A DNA stretch of 64,000 nt from Apostichopus japonicus (GCF_037975245.1 NC_092577.1:11910013-11974012); one strand, 5' to 3'. Positions 1 to 11,653 are shown, numbered from the stretch's first letter. Numbers and translations are program-made. The notes: generated by a model from the letters alone, not told the origin.

Positions 1-924
1 GAGTGCATGTGGCTCCAAAGAGAATAGGGGATGATTTTGAAATGCTTCACCATCACAGTAATCCTCATATCGCTTGTCCCCATGTCTAGAACGGGACTTC
101 AGAACTTCTGCTAAAATATCATCATGACTTAAAAGACTTTTTAGAGTATCAAGCAATGGTACATAAATGAATGTATCATCTTTCCCACAGGTGGAACCTA
201 GCACATGTTCAACTGGCTCAACTAAACCAAAATGCTCCTTATAAAAAGCTGTCTGTTTATAGTCTGAGGCCAACTTTTCAAAGATGTTATTTTTCTTTTC
301 AAACTTTTCATCGATAAAGTTAAAGATATCAGGATTTTTAGCCACTGTGAAACCAGAAGCTGAAAGTTTTTCTTTGATCTCTGTGCTATCATCCCTTGAA
401 CTGTTATAGATGAGTTCAGATAGCTCTAATATTATGCTATTTGTAACAGTAAGTGGTAGTTTATGCTTCTCTTTCATGCCTAAGATGAAAAGAGCAAAGT
501 CTCTTTCCGTGGATCTTTCACCGATTTCTCTGATGTGTGATCCATCACCCAGAGCAGCAGCATCGATAGCACTTATTCCAGTTGATTCTGCAAGACTATT
601 TTTATGCGAATTATGAGTCACATCATCAACTTCTAAACCAATGTTTTCCGTCACTAGACTTGTGCCTACTTCAGTATCCTCATGCCCACCAGAGTTACTG
701 TCATGCCTTATGTTAACATCGAACACTCTTTTATGAAATTTCCGCAGATGGGAATAAAACGTGCTGAACACCCGATATTTTCTTTCACAACCATCTATTC
801 CACATCTTATGGAGAAGTTGGGTTCAATACTATGTGAGAATCTTATGTGATGTAACAACTTTTTGAAAGTAATGGTCCTGAAAGTGTTACATATTGAACA
901 ACTTTGCATCTGCAAGGATGCCAT
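1..924 (-). CDS. Uncharacterised two-C2H2-zinc-finger protein, 5' part (runs off left edge)
   Basis: A continuous minus-strand reading frame of 308 codons runs from an ATG at 924 to base 1 without a stop. The upstream in-frame stop is at 1012-1014 and no other in-frame ATG intervenes, so this start is favoured. Two C2H2-type fingers are visible: Cys9/Cys12 with His25/His31, and Cys41/Cys46 with His59/His64. An acidic linker follows, then an all-alpha-looking region with the phrase ERDFALFILGMKEKHKL and, near residue 235, FGLVEPVEHVLG. Similar zinc-finger-plus-helical proteins occur as multicopy, unnamed families in fish and invertebrates and are sometimes repeat-associated; that comparison is from memory. 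The lack of an intron over 924 bp fits either a large first exon or a repeat-borne gene. DNA or RNA binding is inferred from the fingers only. The function is unknown and the 3' end lies outside the window. Confidence 0.7.
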   Translation of the reverse strand, partial: MASLQMQSCSICNTFRTITFKKLLHHIRFSHSIEPNFSIRCGIDGCERKYRVFSTFYSHLRKFHKRVFDVNIRHDSNSGGHEDTEVGTSLVTENIGLEVDDVTHNSHKNSLAESTGISAIDAAALGDGSHIREIGERSTERDFALFILGMKEKHKLPLTVTNSIILELSELIYNSSRDDSTEIKEKLSASGFTVAKNPDIFNFIDEKFEKKNNIFEKLASDYKQTAFYKEHFGLVEPVEHVLGSTCGKDDTFIYVPLLDTLKSLLSHDDILAEVLKSRSRHGDKRYEDYCDGEAFQNHPLFSLEPHAL

Positions 925-2078
925 AAGGCCTAATCTAACAAAACCTTGGCTAGGCTTTATTAGGATGGCTTGGCATAAGTACTGGACAAACCTCACAGCA
1001 TTAATGCACACTCAGTTTTAATAGTTCAGTCTTGGCCTGCGCTAGCTAGGCTTATAAACTTTGATACAATGGTAGGCCACAGTGTAGGCCCTGCATTGTA
1101 CTAGTGGCTGTTACTTGTAAGACATAGCCTAGGCTTAGTTATAAAGTCTTCTAATCTTATATAGGCGAATAAGTAGCAGAACAGTTAGGCTAGTAAAGCC
1201 TAGGCATAACAGTTATTTAATCTGTACTTTTATAAACCAAACAACTCTTTCAAGGGCTTAACGTCAACTTACACTTGTGACATGTTGCTTTAGATTCATA
1301 TAAAAATACAAGCGGCCGTTGAAGGTGAAGTCCAGTCGTGTCAAGTCTCGTCAAATGTGACGGCGAAGCGCTTCTGCGGGAACAAACTATGAAATACTAG
1401 GACTGGTCGCCAAGCAGTGCAGTGATGACAGTATACTGTATACTGTACTGTACGTACGTAGGTCTAAGGCATTGTGTTAGCGCCAAGCGCCAAGCGCGAA
1501 CGAACCACCCTTTGTGAAAGAAAACTTGTCATTGGCTTAAAGTTTGAATCTTTCATTTGATATTATGTGGGGTTCTTTCTAATTTTTCAGATATGCACCC
1601 ATTTTCTGGAATACCAACTTTGAATCTTTTACATTTTTACCAATATTTATTACCACATCCACATTCTTGAAAGGCTGTATTCAGTGAATTAATGTAAAGT
1701 AGTGTTTTAGGAAATTTGTTTTTAACCAATGAGAAGTAAGAACACTTCTGAGACGTATAGTCTGCCATTATTCTCTCGGCGCGGCCTGGCTGCAAACGTA
1801 ACTTTTATTTCTAGTACGAATGAGTACATCATTGTAGAAAATTCTATAGAAGTCACAATGAAAAAAATGTTTCAGCTATGGTCGACGTTTAAGGGCCAGG
1901 CATTGTTATCATCCGTTGTGGGGATAAATGTATGCTGGCCGTGCGAAAAAGCACAAAACACTTAAACGTACACAATCATGACAAAAATATTGTTCCAGCT
2001 AGCTCAAGCTGTACTTCTAAGAATATTTTGTAAACAAGTGTCTCGAGAAATACTCACGTTTAAGCTCTATCAGTTTGA
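925..2078. other. Upstream region of the zinc-finger gene; CpG-rich patch at about 1300-1510
   Basis: No gene is recognised here. Bases 925-1210 are dense in short GGCCTA/CTAGGC words. Bases 1300-1510 carry many CpG dinucleotides (GCGGCCG, GACGGCGAAGCGC, GCGCCAAGCGCCAAGCGCG) in an otherwise AT-rich window. That composition, about 400-550 bp upstream of the ATG at 924, would suit the promoter and 5' untranslated region of the minus-strand gene. No TATA box or start-site motif decides it. Confidence 0.3.
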
Positions 2079-2461
2079 ATTGTGAGCAAGGGCGTAGGAA
2101 CCGGGGGGCTGGGGGGGGGGCGCCAGCCCCCCCAGTGAAAAATGTGGAGGGGCGGAAGTATCATTCCGCCCCCCCGGTTCGCAGGTCAGAAAACCCCTTT
2201 TTCATTTCCAAATGAGAAAAAAATCTCATTTGGAGCACCAAATTGCATCTAGGGCCAGTTGAAAATACAAAATTAAGTTTACAAAATGGAGTGGGTGTTG
2301 AAGTGTGCTATATTGCACCAAATTGCATCTGAGGCCACCTGGAAATGCAAAAAATTCCAAAGGGGAGGGGGACACCCCCTCCCCTTAAACCCCTCCCCCA
2401 GGCCGGCCATCAGTCTTCAGCCCCCCACTCAAAAGTACCTTCCTACGCCACTGATTGTGAG
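2079..2461. mobile_element. Short non-autonomous hAT-type element (MITE) with 8-bp TSD
   Basis: The element spans 2087-2453 (367 bp) and is flanked by a perfect 8-bp direct repeat ATTGTGAG at 2079-2086 and 2454-2461. Its ends are inverted: CAAGGGCGTAGGAA on the left and CAGTGGCGTAGGAA as the reverse complement of the right end (12 of 14 identical). An 8-bp target duplication with CA(G)NGGCGTA-type termini is the hallmark of hAT DNA transposons. There is no transposase frame; the interior has G/C homopolymer tracts and a repeated GCACCAAATTGCATCT phrase, so it depends on an element elsewhere. Confidence 0.85.
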
Positions 2462-3577
2462 TCAAACCGTCTTCATGGGCCAATCCAGAAGGGGAGGGAT
2501 TCAGTGTTTCGAGAAAATGATCGCAGTAGCTTATATACTTTCCGTTGTTTTGTTATGTACATAAGCGTACGGGACTACCTTCGTTGAGGGGGGGGGGGGG
2601 TTGGTCTGACGCAACACAAGCTAGCATGCTCGAAAAAGAGCGGCTGGTCTGAAGAAAAGGGTACCTTCTGATCGATGGGTTGCAAACCTTCACCCCGTCT
2701 CATACGCGCCCATGGTTAGACCTATGTAGATCTTATAGATAATTGTCTGCACCCCTTAATCAGGTGTTGGTATTTATAGGTTGGGCGCCGCTCCTTATCT
2801 GTTCATTACCTCAGGATCATTTGCTATTTTGACTGTATTAGTTAGTCTTGCCTTATTAAACTTTCACGAAACTTCATATAGGCCTATCCTACGACTCCAT
2901 TCATATCCTCTCACCCCCACATAAGAAACAGTTATTATTTTACTAATAACCATGCAGACATTTCCACGGGGAAATTCGGGGATACTCCATATATCTGTAC
3001 AGTTTGCCGTATATTTATAACACGATATAGGCTATTAATAAATAAATGTCAAGCTAAACAGCTGGCCTATTGTCGCCCCAATTCCTTTTGACAGTAATTT
3101 GCATTGGTTGTTGGGACTTTAGAAATTGGGCCTATAGTCGCCGGGGCAGCTCTGTGTTCCAAAATGTACATGTAGGGTACTATAGGGTGCATACAAATAA
3201 TGACGGGCTAAGACCCGAAAATACTGGTAGTGATATATATTAACCCATGAACGAGTAAATTTATACTTCAGTACATAAATACTGGGTGATAATTCCCCCA
3301 GGGTGGCATTTTAAACTAATCACAAGTGTATAGAACAAATACAACCACATGAAGTGTATATATAGCTCTTATCTTGTGTGATTCTACCCTCTTACGATAC
3401 TTCAAAATAAGTGTTGTTGGTGTTATACCCTTTTTGATTTAAAACAACATACTAAGAAGGGTTATTTTACACCTTGTTACTAAGGTATACATTATTCGTG
3501 CAAAGTACATGTCATGTGGGTAAAATTACCCTATTGGTTAAAAAGGGTACTTTTTTGAAAAGTGAGTGTAAAATAAG
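2462..3577. other. Intergenic, no gene recognised
   Basis: The stretch holds a 13-base G run near 2588-2600 and AT-rich sequence. Between about 3360 and 3577 there are several copies of GGGTA/TACCC words (around 3390, 3429, 3462, 3520 and 3545), which look like degenerate repeat sequence. No continuous coding similarity to the neighbouring TRIM-like gene is visible. Confidence 0.5.
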
Positions 3578-3853
3578 CACTGTAAATGTGTAAATGTACA
3601 TAAATCATTGTGTCTTATTACACGCACAGTATGTAAATTTACCCACAAAGATCAGAAATACACAAACCGGCTTTACCTCGGGGTATATGTACACGTTAAT
3701 CGGGTAATGGCCAAGGCAATGGTTATGTTTACACTTTGTGATGGTATAACTACATTGTGGATGTTTATTATACACTTTTTCAGTGTTTAATAACAATCCA
3801 TGTGTTAAAATACCTGACAACAGTGTAGAACTACCCGTTTATTTTTTAGAGTG
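3578..3853. mobile_element. Candidate CACT-ended MITE truncating the adjacent TRIM-like gene
   Basis: Reading on the minus strand, similarity to the TRIM paralogues stops exactly where CACTCTAAAAAATAAACGGG begins at 3853. A weak inverted counterpart, CACTGTAAATGTGTAAATG, starts at 3578 on the plus strand, giving a 276-bp interval. The right border is well placed by the loss of homology. The left border and the element class (CACT-ended, possibly CACTA-like) are guesses, since the two ends match at only about 11 of 19 positions and no clear target duplication is seen. Confidence 0.3.
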
Positions 3854-4696
3854 TATGTCCTTTAAGCCTCTTTTTCGTACTTTAATACATTCGTCAAGTT
3901 TATCATTAATCTTCTGCATCTGTTTTTTGTGCTGAATTATCAACCTATTTGTCTTTTTCTCCGCGTTTTCGTTCAGCTTCTGCATAGTACTTTCAATTTT
4001 GTTTGTTAAGTCGTATAGCTTGTCTTTGTGTTTGTTTAGTTCCGCAAGTTTTGGTTTCAAAACTTCTCTTTCACGTTTTGCTAGTTCAGATACGTCTTGT
4101 AGGTCATGACCTTTGTGTTTACTATATATACAGACTATGCATACTGGTACATGTCGGCACGTACAGCAACATAACTGTGCCTCTTTTTTCATGTGTATGT
4201 GGCACCTGGGATCTTCCGTAAGTGTCGATAGTTTCTCCAGTGTTAGGTTCCTGGACTCAACATTATCCAATTTCAGAATGTGAGTTTGGTGTTCTGTGAA
4301 CATTTTACTGTTCACGTGAACCATGTAACATGGATCACATAAGAAGTCTCTACACTTAAAGCAGTATGCACACACTTTTGCATTTTCTGAACAACTCACA
4401 CATTGTTTTACATTTTCATTTTCAAACGCTTTTTGCATGATTACAAACTCAAGCATACTCTTCATATGAAAGTCAGTTTTGAAATCATCTATGCCATTTT
4501 CTGGTATGACATAATCCTGTTGACATAATGGACATTTAACCGTCCCATCTTGGCTGGCTTGAATAACTGTATTTAAGCAATCCCTGCAATATCGATGAAG
4601 ACATGGCAACAGCTTCGGTTCTTTAAATTGATTTAAACAAACAGAACACAGAAAGAAGTTCTCTGTCAGGTCTTTGAGAGGAGTTGTCGAAGCCAT
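3839..4696 (-). CDS. TRIM-like RING/B-box/coiled-coil protein, 3'-truncated (285 aa)
   Basis: A single-exon frame from ATG 4696 to TAA 3839. It has a C3HC4 RING at residues about 18-59 (CSVCLNQF ... CLHRYCRDC ... CPLCQQ), a first B-box near 100-140 (CVSCSENAKVCAYCFKC ... H), a second B-box near 165-200 (CHIH ... CCCTC ... C..C ... HKGHD) and the start of a coiled coil (residues about 205-280). Such proteins are E3 ubiquitin ligases, the RING recruiting the E2 and the coiled coil forming dimers. Compared with the 735-aa copy at 28773-30980 it lacks the rest of the coiled coil and the whole beta-propeller. Similarity ends at GLKDI, and the final residues HSKK come from repeat-like DNA. RING and B-box ligands are all intact, so it could still make a short RING protein, but loss of the substrate-binding end makes a decayed gene equally likely. 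Confidence 0.75.
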   Translation of the reverse strand: MASTTPLKDLTENFFLCSVCLNQFKEPKLLPCLHRYCRDCLNTVIQASQDGTVKCPLCQQDYVIPENGIDDFKTDFHMKSMLEFVIMQKAFENENVKQCVSCSENAKVCAYCFKCRDFLCDPCYMVHVNSKMFTEHQTHILKLDNVESRNLTLEKLSTLTEDPRCHIHMKKEAQLCCCTCRHVPVCIVCIYSKHKGHDLQDVSELAKREREVLKPKLAELNKHKDKLYDLTNKIESTMQKLNENAEKKTNRLIIQHKKQMQKINDKLDECIKVRKRGLKDIHSKK

Positions 4697-4740
4697 AGGT
4701 CTGGTTCACGGGACTCTGTATCAAATAACATAGAAATGTA

Positions 4741-6310
4741 CACATCATTGCTGTTATCTTCCTATTTTAATCAAGTTATTATCGAGCGTTTAAATTTGCG
4801 AAGAACTTTACGTCAAGAGAAACTTTTAAACTAGTTATTTAATTTGCTCTTGATGTATTATGCCTAAAGTCATGTGTTGGAAACTCAGTTTTTTCATGGA
4901 TGCAAATAACTTTCTTTTGGCCAAAACTGTCAGCACCTCAAGTTGCCGAACCCCCACACTGTCCCTGTCCACGGGAATCTTCATTACACAGATCATGTGT
5001 ACGACGTTGTGGAAAACATTACCAAGTTATTTGATAAAACAGTTGTCATGATGTTTTGTGGATGGATAGTTGTTGACGGCACGAAACAAATATGTGTGAC
5101 CATTTTAATAGAGTGATCTGCATTATGATAGCAAAAACGTAACATAATTTGTAAATGAAGTTTCAAGAAGATTATTGTAAGTTTCAAAGGGGCTTCAGGG
5201 GCCGATGGACATAGGGAAACATTATCCGTCTTCACGCATGGCGAGACTTGTCAATTCTTATGACATTATTTTTACCTTTTTTGGGGGCTATTTCTGGGGG
5301 CTACTTTCAAATATGAGGACAAAGCGATCTGTTAAAATAACACTGTTGTATTTTACGGTAGAAAACCGGGAGCAATAAAGATAATAAAGGCAATGTTTTT
5401 CAACTGTTACTTTTAAGCCGTGAATTCACGTCATTCAGAATTCCGTTTAAGAACAGGAAACCTTTCTACCTTTATCAGGTTTCTCTTTTAGCTAATCCCA
5501 TTGCTTTAATACAGGTACTGTATTACTCGGCAGCCCATTTCGTGTAAACACCGAAACTGTCCATCGTGTAACACCAAATTATTTGGCGACCAAGTGGTGT
5601 ACGAGTAATGCTATGTAACATCTAAGTCAACTATATGTAAAGAATGTGTGTATTTGTGATAATATTGAACGATGTCACCTTAATTTTTGCACAAACAACA
5701 ATAGTCGTCAAGCAATAAAAGATATGATTTTATATCAAATGAAATATTTCGAACAGTCTAGATGAATAATACGACATATTATATGGGCTTACCAAAGCAC
5801 CGAAATCACATAAAGGTGACGTACCCCACAAACCAATTTGGGTACACTTCATTATGAATATACAAATTTAAGCGTCCCGATGTATGGTAATTGATACAAG
5901 ATGGTAGTAAAGTGTAATGTTTCTCACACGTTTACATGGGTTACAATGGGTATTATAGACAGTTTATTCATGATTAACATTATGCAAATTTAAGTGCATT
6001 CTCACTGTTATTTTGCCACTAATGGTGAATGTTTTTTTTACGATGTTACGGTAATTTTACTTTAATAAGTTCTATTCAACCTTCAACATTTAATACTCAA
6101 AGATATATAACAATAATCTTCACTTGCTTTTCACATTTGCAAATTTATTAGTCTTTGAGTTGATGCAAATCTTGCTTTGATTTTGTTTATCACGTATATA
6201 TTGTACACAAAGCCCACAGCATACTGGCTATACCCGTCATATGAAGGCTCACAGCCCAATATACTTACAGTATCACTGTAGTTGCTTTTTATCGTTTCCA
6301 GTACAAGATT
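4741..6310. repeat. TRIM upstream flank, inverted-duplicate copy A
   Basis: This 5' flank of the truncated TRIM-like gene reappears as its reverse complement at 13900-15915. Matching landmarks: the AACTGTCAGCACCTCAAGTTG phrase near 4930 against 15722-15745, CCGATGGACATAGGGAAAC near 5202 against 15493-15512, a TTTTACGGTAGAA word near 5353 against 15350, and about 170 bp near 6180-6290 against 13915-14075. The match is interrupted and diverged, so the boundaries are approximate. No gene is recognised within it. Confidence 0.75.
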
Positions 6311-6787
6311 TAATGACTGTTAGTTGTGTTTGCCCTCGTTATCATTTTATTCTATTGAACCTTCAATATGACTTGAACCAGATAGATGTGATGTTGAATT
6401 AGCCTAGAAATCTTCAAAGTTTGTTTCAATTATGTTTCGAAATGAAAATTTGCCCACTTATGATCAACTCAAGAAAGGACTTATACTGAAGTTTCAATTT
6501 TCAGTAGTTACCAGATTCATTCTGTTGACATTCTTTTAGAAATCACTGAGTTTCAATCTATCAAATTGCGGAAAACTGTTCTGCACCATCATGATTGAAA
6601 TATGTTTAGTATGGCTGCTGCAGGCAGTACAAACATAAACACTAGTCTAGTAAATTCCATAACGCGCTACAATATAGAATACGGCAGTTACAATGGAACC
6701 AATATACCACCCGATACACACAGAGAACACAGTTACTACTGTAAATCTTAAAGTTTTGTACCAAAATAAAAACTGGATCGTGCTATA
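6311..6787. other. Intergenic, no gene recognised
   Basis: AT-rich sequence lying between the duplicated flank and the palindromic element. No coding similarity, tRNA-like boxes or strong repeats are seen. Confidence 0.4.
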
Positions 6788-6924
6788 AATCGGTAGCATG
6801 TGCTATATGGATTACAGAAAGAACTGAGGATATTTGTAATTCCAACATATCCAGTTGTTTTGATTTTTTGGGATTACACATATCCTCAGTAGTTACTGTA
6901 ACCTGATAGCACATGCTACCGATT
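6788..6924. repeat. Palindromic element (56-bp arms, 26-bp loop)
   Basis: The left arm 6788-6843 and right arm 6870-6924 are inverted copies with some mismatches. Both begin AATCGGTAGCATGTGCTAT when read outward-in, and both contain CTGAGGATAT then TGTAAT. A 137-bp stem-loop with a short loop resembles a foldback MITE. No convincing target duplication was found, so the class is unassigned. Confidence 0.7.
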
Positions 6925-8439
6925 AATCAGATTTGTCAGCACAATCCAGTATTTACTGTCACAGTGGTACAGCACTTTAAGATTTACGATATTTACTGTA
7001 ATCTCTGTCTGATTCGGCTGAATGTACAGACTCCCAATGAGGAAATACTTACTAGCCAAACATTGCATATATCGAACGATTTATGTTTAATGGCAAAAAA
7101 CCAATGGAAGACATTAAAAAAATGTATTGGAGTGAATGCTCACCTAATTGTATCGTAAAGATATCAAACAGAGGTTGGTGTCTAACCTAATGTGCTTAAA
7201 AACAAAATACTGCAAAAAAACACATTTAAACATCATTTTCTTAATATATTTTTTCCTAATATGAATAACCAGTATCACTTTTATCATAATGCAATACTGT
7301 ACTCTGTGTATGCAAGTGTAGTGCAATTCAATACGGCCTGTAGTGACGTATTACAAAGTAGGTCACGATCTAAGGAAGTTATCAACATAGAGGAGGAACT
7401 CCTGCAAATGCAAAAGGCCGTACCACGGATCAATGATTTTACATAGTCTATTTAAGGATTGTATGGGAAGTTTCACGTATCGTCGACGTGTTAAATGTGA
7501 ATTTCAGTTTGAAAAGGTGATATTCTGTAAAGAAGTATTATTGTTAACATTTTAGAATGGACAATCTTATGATTTAAAAACAAAACGACTGTGTAACACA
7601 TTTCTCCAGTTTAATATTTGCACCAAAGGAATGAGTTTGCCTTCTTTGCATTATTTCAGACCAAAATTGTTAAAATTATAACGTTTTCCCGTAATGCGTA
7701 AATGATTCACACTGTCTAATTTACAAAAATATTACATTATAATTCTGCTAAGTTTCTGAAAACTTTCGACTCCCAAAGCAGGCTGGGTGCCACCCAGCTT
7801 GAGAGAACGAATAACTAGTCCGCACAAATTAATCAGGGGGGATACGGTTCAGTCGGGGGATTTTCGCATTTCCGGTTTAATCCAACAGTGGTTTGTACGG
7901 AAAATATAATTCTTAGAGATGATGCAGTTTTCGACCATATTCACATTGATGCCAGACAGAATGGCCAAAATATAAATATCTCTTTATTGGAATTGATAAA
8001 TCAACAGACTAGAATTTATAGTGAATTCAATTCGGCACATTCTTCATTCATTTATCATTGTTGTAATGTATTCCTGTTATTAAAACTTTGGTACATTGCT
8101 TTGTCTAGTTTAGTACACTCTAGCCTCTGCCATGGACTACATTCAAGTGGACCCCACCTTCACACATGGAATATTCTCAGAAACAACTTGGACGTTAAAA
8201 TGAGTGACTCTCACTTATGAGCTATGATAATTTTAACCAGGAAGATACTGCTTGGATATCATTACTTCCAACCATCTGCTGAAATACATTAACAACATTC
8301 ATACTCTATGTTAGTTTTAGAGATATCCATCTGTTAGGAAATGAAAAAGAAAACATTAAACATATGAAATAAATCAAACATTGCTACATGCACCATCACG
8401 TGCATCGTACATACCGATTTCATATCGCCAATTACATGC
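6925..8439. other. Intergenic, no gene recognised
   Basis: Short open frames occur but none shows a domain, and their composition follows the AT-rich background. A small perfect inverted repeat (GCTGGGTG C CACCCAGC) lies at 7782-7798. Nothing else stands out. Confidence 0.5.
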
Positions 8440-8960
8440 TTTGAACTCTTATAACAGACCGCAGATGGGCATGCCAGTATCAATGTTGATCTGATCCTGT
8501 CGTAGTATTTTACCTTTTCTGTTGAACACAGTTATGTGTTAGTACCCTTAAAACGGATTACCAGTTATGACAATCTTGGCATCTCCTCTGCTTGGTATCA
8601 CAGTGAAACATCTACCTTTAATTTTGATTCCTGCAGCATCAACCGCGGATTCTTTATGCTGAGTAATCGTGATGTCATATCACTGATAGCGTTATCATAT
8701 CAGATAAGAGTTTAAATCTTGATATTCCTTTTTTATTCATTTCTACCCTCAGAGGTTCACATGCTTCTCTAATATCAGGGATACACTGGAGCCTCTGAGA
8801 AATCATCTTAGAACAATAAATGAGGTCGTTGTTCTCCTATCGTTTAATAACCAGCTCACAATATTATATTATTTGTTTTAGTTCATCTTCATTTTGCTCT
8901 ACAAGCAAGTATTGTGCTGTTGTCAGATTCTTCCCACTTGGCTCATTTCCTCTTCCAGAT
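8440..8960 (-). pseudogene. TRIM-like pseudogene, middle segment only
   Basis: On the minus strand, conceptual pieces match the coiled-coil to propeller linker of the 735-aa paralogue: EDELKQII near 8930, CIPDIREACEPLRVEM near 8760, then a frame giving GDAKIVITG and HITVFNRKGKILRQDQ near 8500-8600. The pieces are separated by several stops and frame changes. The RING, B-boxes and most of the propeller are absent. This is a fragment of a duplicated family member, lying between the two arms of the inverted flank duplication. Confidence 0.75.
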
Positions 8961-11653
8961 GTAAAGAATATAAACAACTGCTGTTTAAGACAAGTACGGT
9001 AAAACTAGAACACCGGTTAGGTATACGTCAGCAAACTTAAGTTATACTACCCCTGAGCTTCAACAGCTACTACCTAGCTGGTGTATAAATCTCTATCCTA
9101 ATGTATGTAAAATAGAACCATCTTTGCGGTATACTACACATATAAGAAATATACCCATTGGATACACTGGAAATCGGTAAATTGCCTTACTTATAGATTG
9201 ATGTAAACGTACCAGGGCCGCGTGGCTCATATACATGCAGCGTCAACCAGAGAAGCAAAAAATAAAGAATACTAACGATGGATATTTCTTGGAAATACAC
9301 TCTCAGAGTGAAGTCTTGAAGACTTGATCGTCACGTTTGAAGGTTTTAATAACTGTGTAATTGTGAACACGCTACATATTGTAAAAGAACGGTGTACAAC
9401 TGTGACCACTTCAGGCTAGTCTATATGCCAACGGATAAGGCTAGGCTACAATGTTATCAGTATAGTTAAACCCAACTTACTTAGACTGTATGCGAAGTCC
9501 TATGAAGGAAAGTAAGGATGCTTTCTTACAGCGCATAAGTTATACCGCTTACTTGGAACAAGTTCACAAATATGTCTATACGTTTACCGATTTTTTTCCC
9601 CAGGAAGATGGTACCTGAGTTTGTCTAACGTAATTGTGTGGGCTAGCCAGGCCTAGGCTATATACATATGTTATGGCACTAGTTAACATGTAATTTAATT
9701 ACCTGAGTAAAGCATATGTTTGCAAAGGGTGATATTACTGTATAGGGTTAGGCCAGTATAAGCCTATAAAGCGTAATCTAGCTTGAACACAGGTGTTTGT
9801 TACACCTACCGTAGATGTGCTTTTCAATATTCATATTGTGAAATTTTCGAAGTGTGCTATCCTTGATAAAGAAGAGAAATCCAAGGCAAAATCGTTGATG
9901 ATTTGTCTGCATGTAAATGTATATGCTGTGATCCAGGTAGTATGAGTATGTGGTGTTTTAGTTGTGGACACAACTGATTGACTTAAGTAAACATATACTA
10001 ATGAGTAAGTAGTGCTTAAAGTAATGGTTCTTTGAAACAGCCTTTGAACTAGACATTTCTTCCTATTGTATCAACTGACTTCATTTGTGCTGTTCAATTC
10101 TTAATGGTTTCACCATCAAAATATGATTCAAATAAAGACAGGAAGTTTGTAATACTTTTGACGTGGTGTCACCAATTGCAATTTAAAAACAAAGAATGTT
10201 TCCATAGTTGATGCATTCTTTGTTTCGAGGACTTTTAGATGATTTTAAACGGTATGTGAAACTAACTTAGTTCTTTAATATTTACCTAAACTGCCTGTTG
10301 ATCAATGTTGCATTAAGGGTGTAAGTCTATATATGTCCCTTTCATGGTCATGGTCTTCTCATCAATTTTCAATTATGTCATTCCTTGTTGGTGATGTTTT
10401 GACCTAATCATATGAAGTTGCTAATTTGTGTGCTGGAAAATTGGTCCAAAATATTAGTATTATAGGTCTGAACAGTTTGTTTAGTGGCTTAACACACACA
10501 TGTGTGTTATGCATGTGTAAAGTGGTAAAATGTTACCAAAAACTGGTTGTTTGTTGTGTACAATGTTAAACTATGAAGTATGGAATAAAGTTTCAAGTCT
10601 GGAGGCATGCTCTGCCTTTGTGGATTGTAAGTGTAAGATGTTTTATACTATTAAAATGGCACGATGGTTTGGAAGCCAAGCAAGTCCCTCTCCAATAAGC
10701 TATAACAGATTGGGGACGATTTAAAGGAGAAATATACCCTGAGTTTTGCAGTGACCTCATGCTAGAGACTAATATTCTTACACACTCTGCGAAATAATTA
10801 CCTTTCCCCGAATTTAGAGACATTTTTTTGTTCACACCTACTGTGTTGGCGGTCATTGTGTAACGAGGGCGCTTCAAAAGTTACGTAAGCCAGCCAAATC
10901 GTAAGTTAAGCAATTTCCCTACCTGTATATGATGTGTACACCTGCACTTGGAGATTTTTCAGAACTTGTTGCAAAATTCCGGCGTGCAAAGCATTTGGTT
11001 GAGTGAACAAGAACGGTTTCCAGAGAAAAGACAACGAACCAAAGGCACAAAAGCACCAGGCTTGCCAGCATGTTAACTTTTTTCTTCAAAAATTCTCGAG
11101 CTCAGAAAGGTATTTCTGAAGCAATATTTTTCTAGATATACACTTAGTTATCGTTAACGGCACGAAGAAAATGTTAGTTCAATACGTTGAAATGCGATTT
11201 GTGGCTCGCTAAAGTCACGACAAGCGGGATCTGCCGTTGTTCAAACAAAATGGCAAATGCCATGGGTAACAATTAAATCAATTTTTAAGTTTGAAAGAAA
11301 TGTTTTTCAAGCTTTCGTGTTGCTTCTGTTGAAAAGAGCATTGGTGTCTTCATAAATGAACATTTGTGGGACTTTAGGGGAAATTTTAATCCGTACACCT
11401 ACATTGGCTGACATAGTGGCTATATTTTCATTTACCCTAAGAGAGCATCAGTTTAGAACATTACCTGTCAAATATATACATTCATCGTGCACAGTCGTAC
11501 GTTCTTATAATAGGAGGTACACGGATCTCTCCACAACAAGTTTTCGTGATAGTTTACCAAAAGGCGTGAAGTCAAACATCTCTCCTGAAAGCACTTGACC
11601 TTTATTAAGGCAATAATATCTTCAGCTTGTATAATTAAAAGCAATGCATTGGT
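8961..11653. other. Intergenic, no gene recognised
   Basis: About 2.7 kb without recognisable coding similarity. GGCCTAGGC-type words cluster near 9420-9790. A frame on the minus strand at 10593-10877 and one on the plus strand at 11356-11598 lack domain signatures and codon bias that I can see. Unrecognised exons of a split gene cannot be excluded. Confidence 0.45.

Noticed and set aside
2286-2587. Two overlapping plus-strand frames of 92 and 80 codons
   Set aside because: They lie within and just past the hAT-type MITE and reflect its C-rich tracts.
7888-8220. 110-codon plus-strand frame
   Set aside because: No recognisable motif, no similarity to neighbouring families, no splice or start context that helps.
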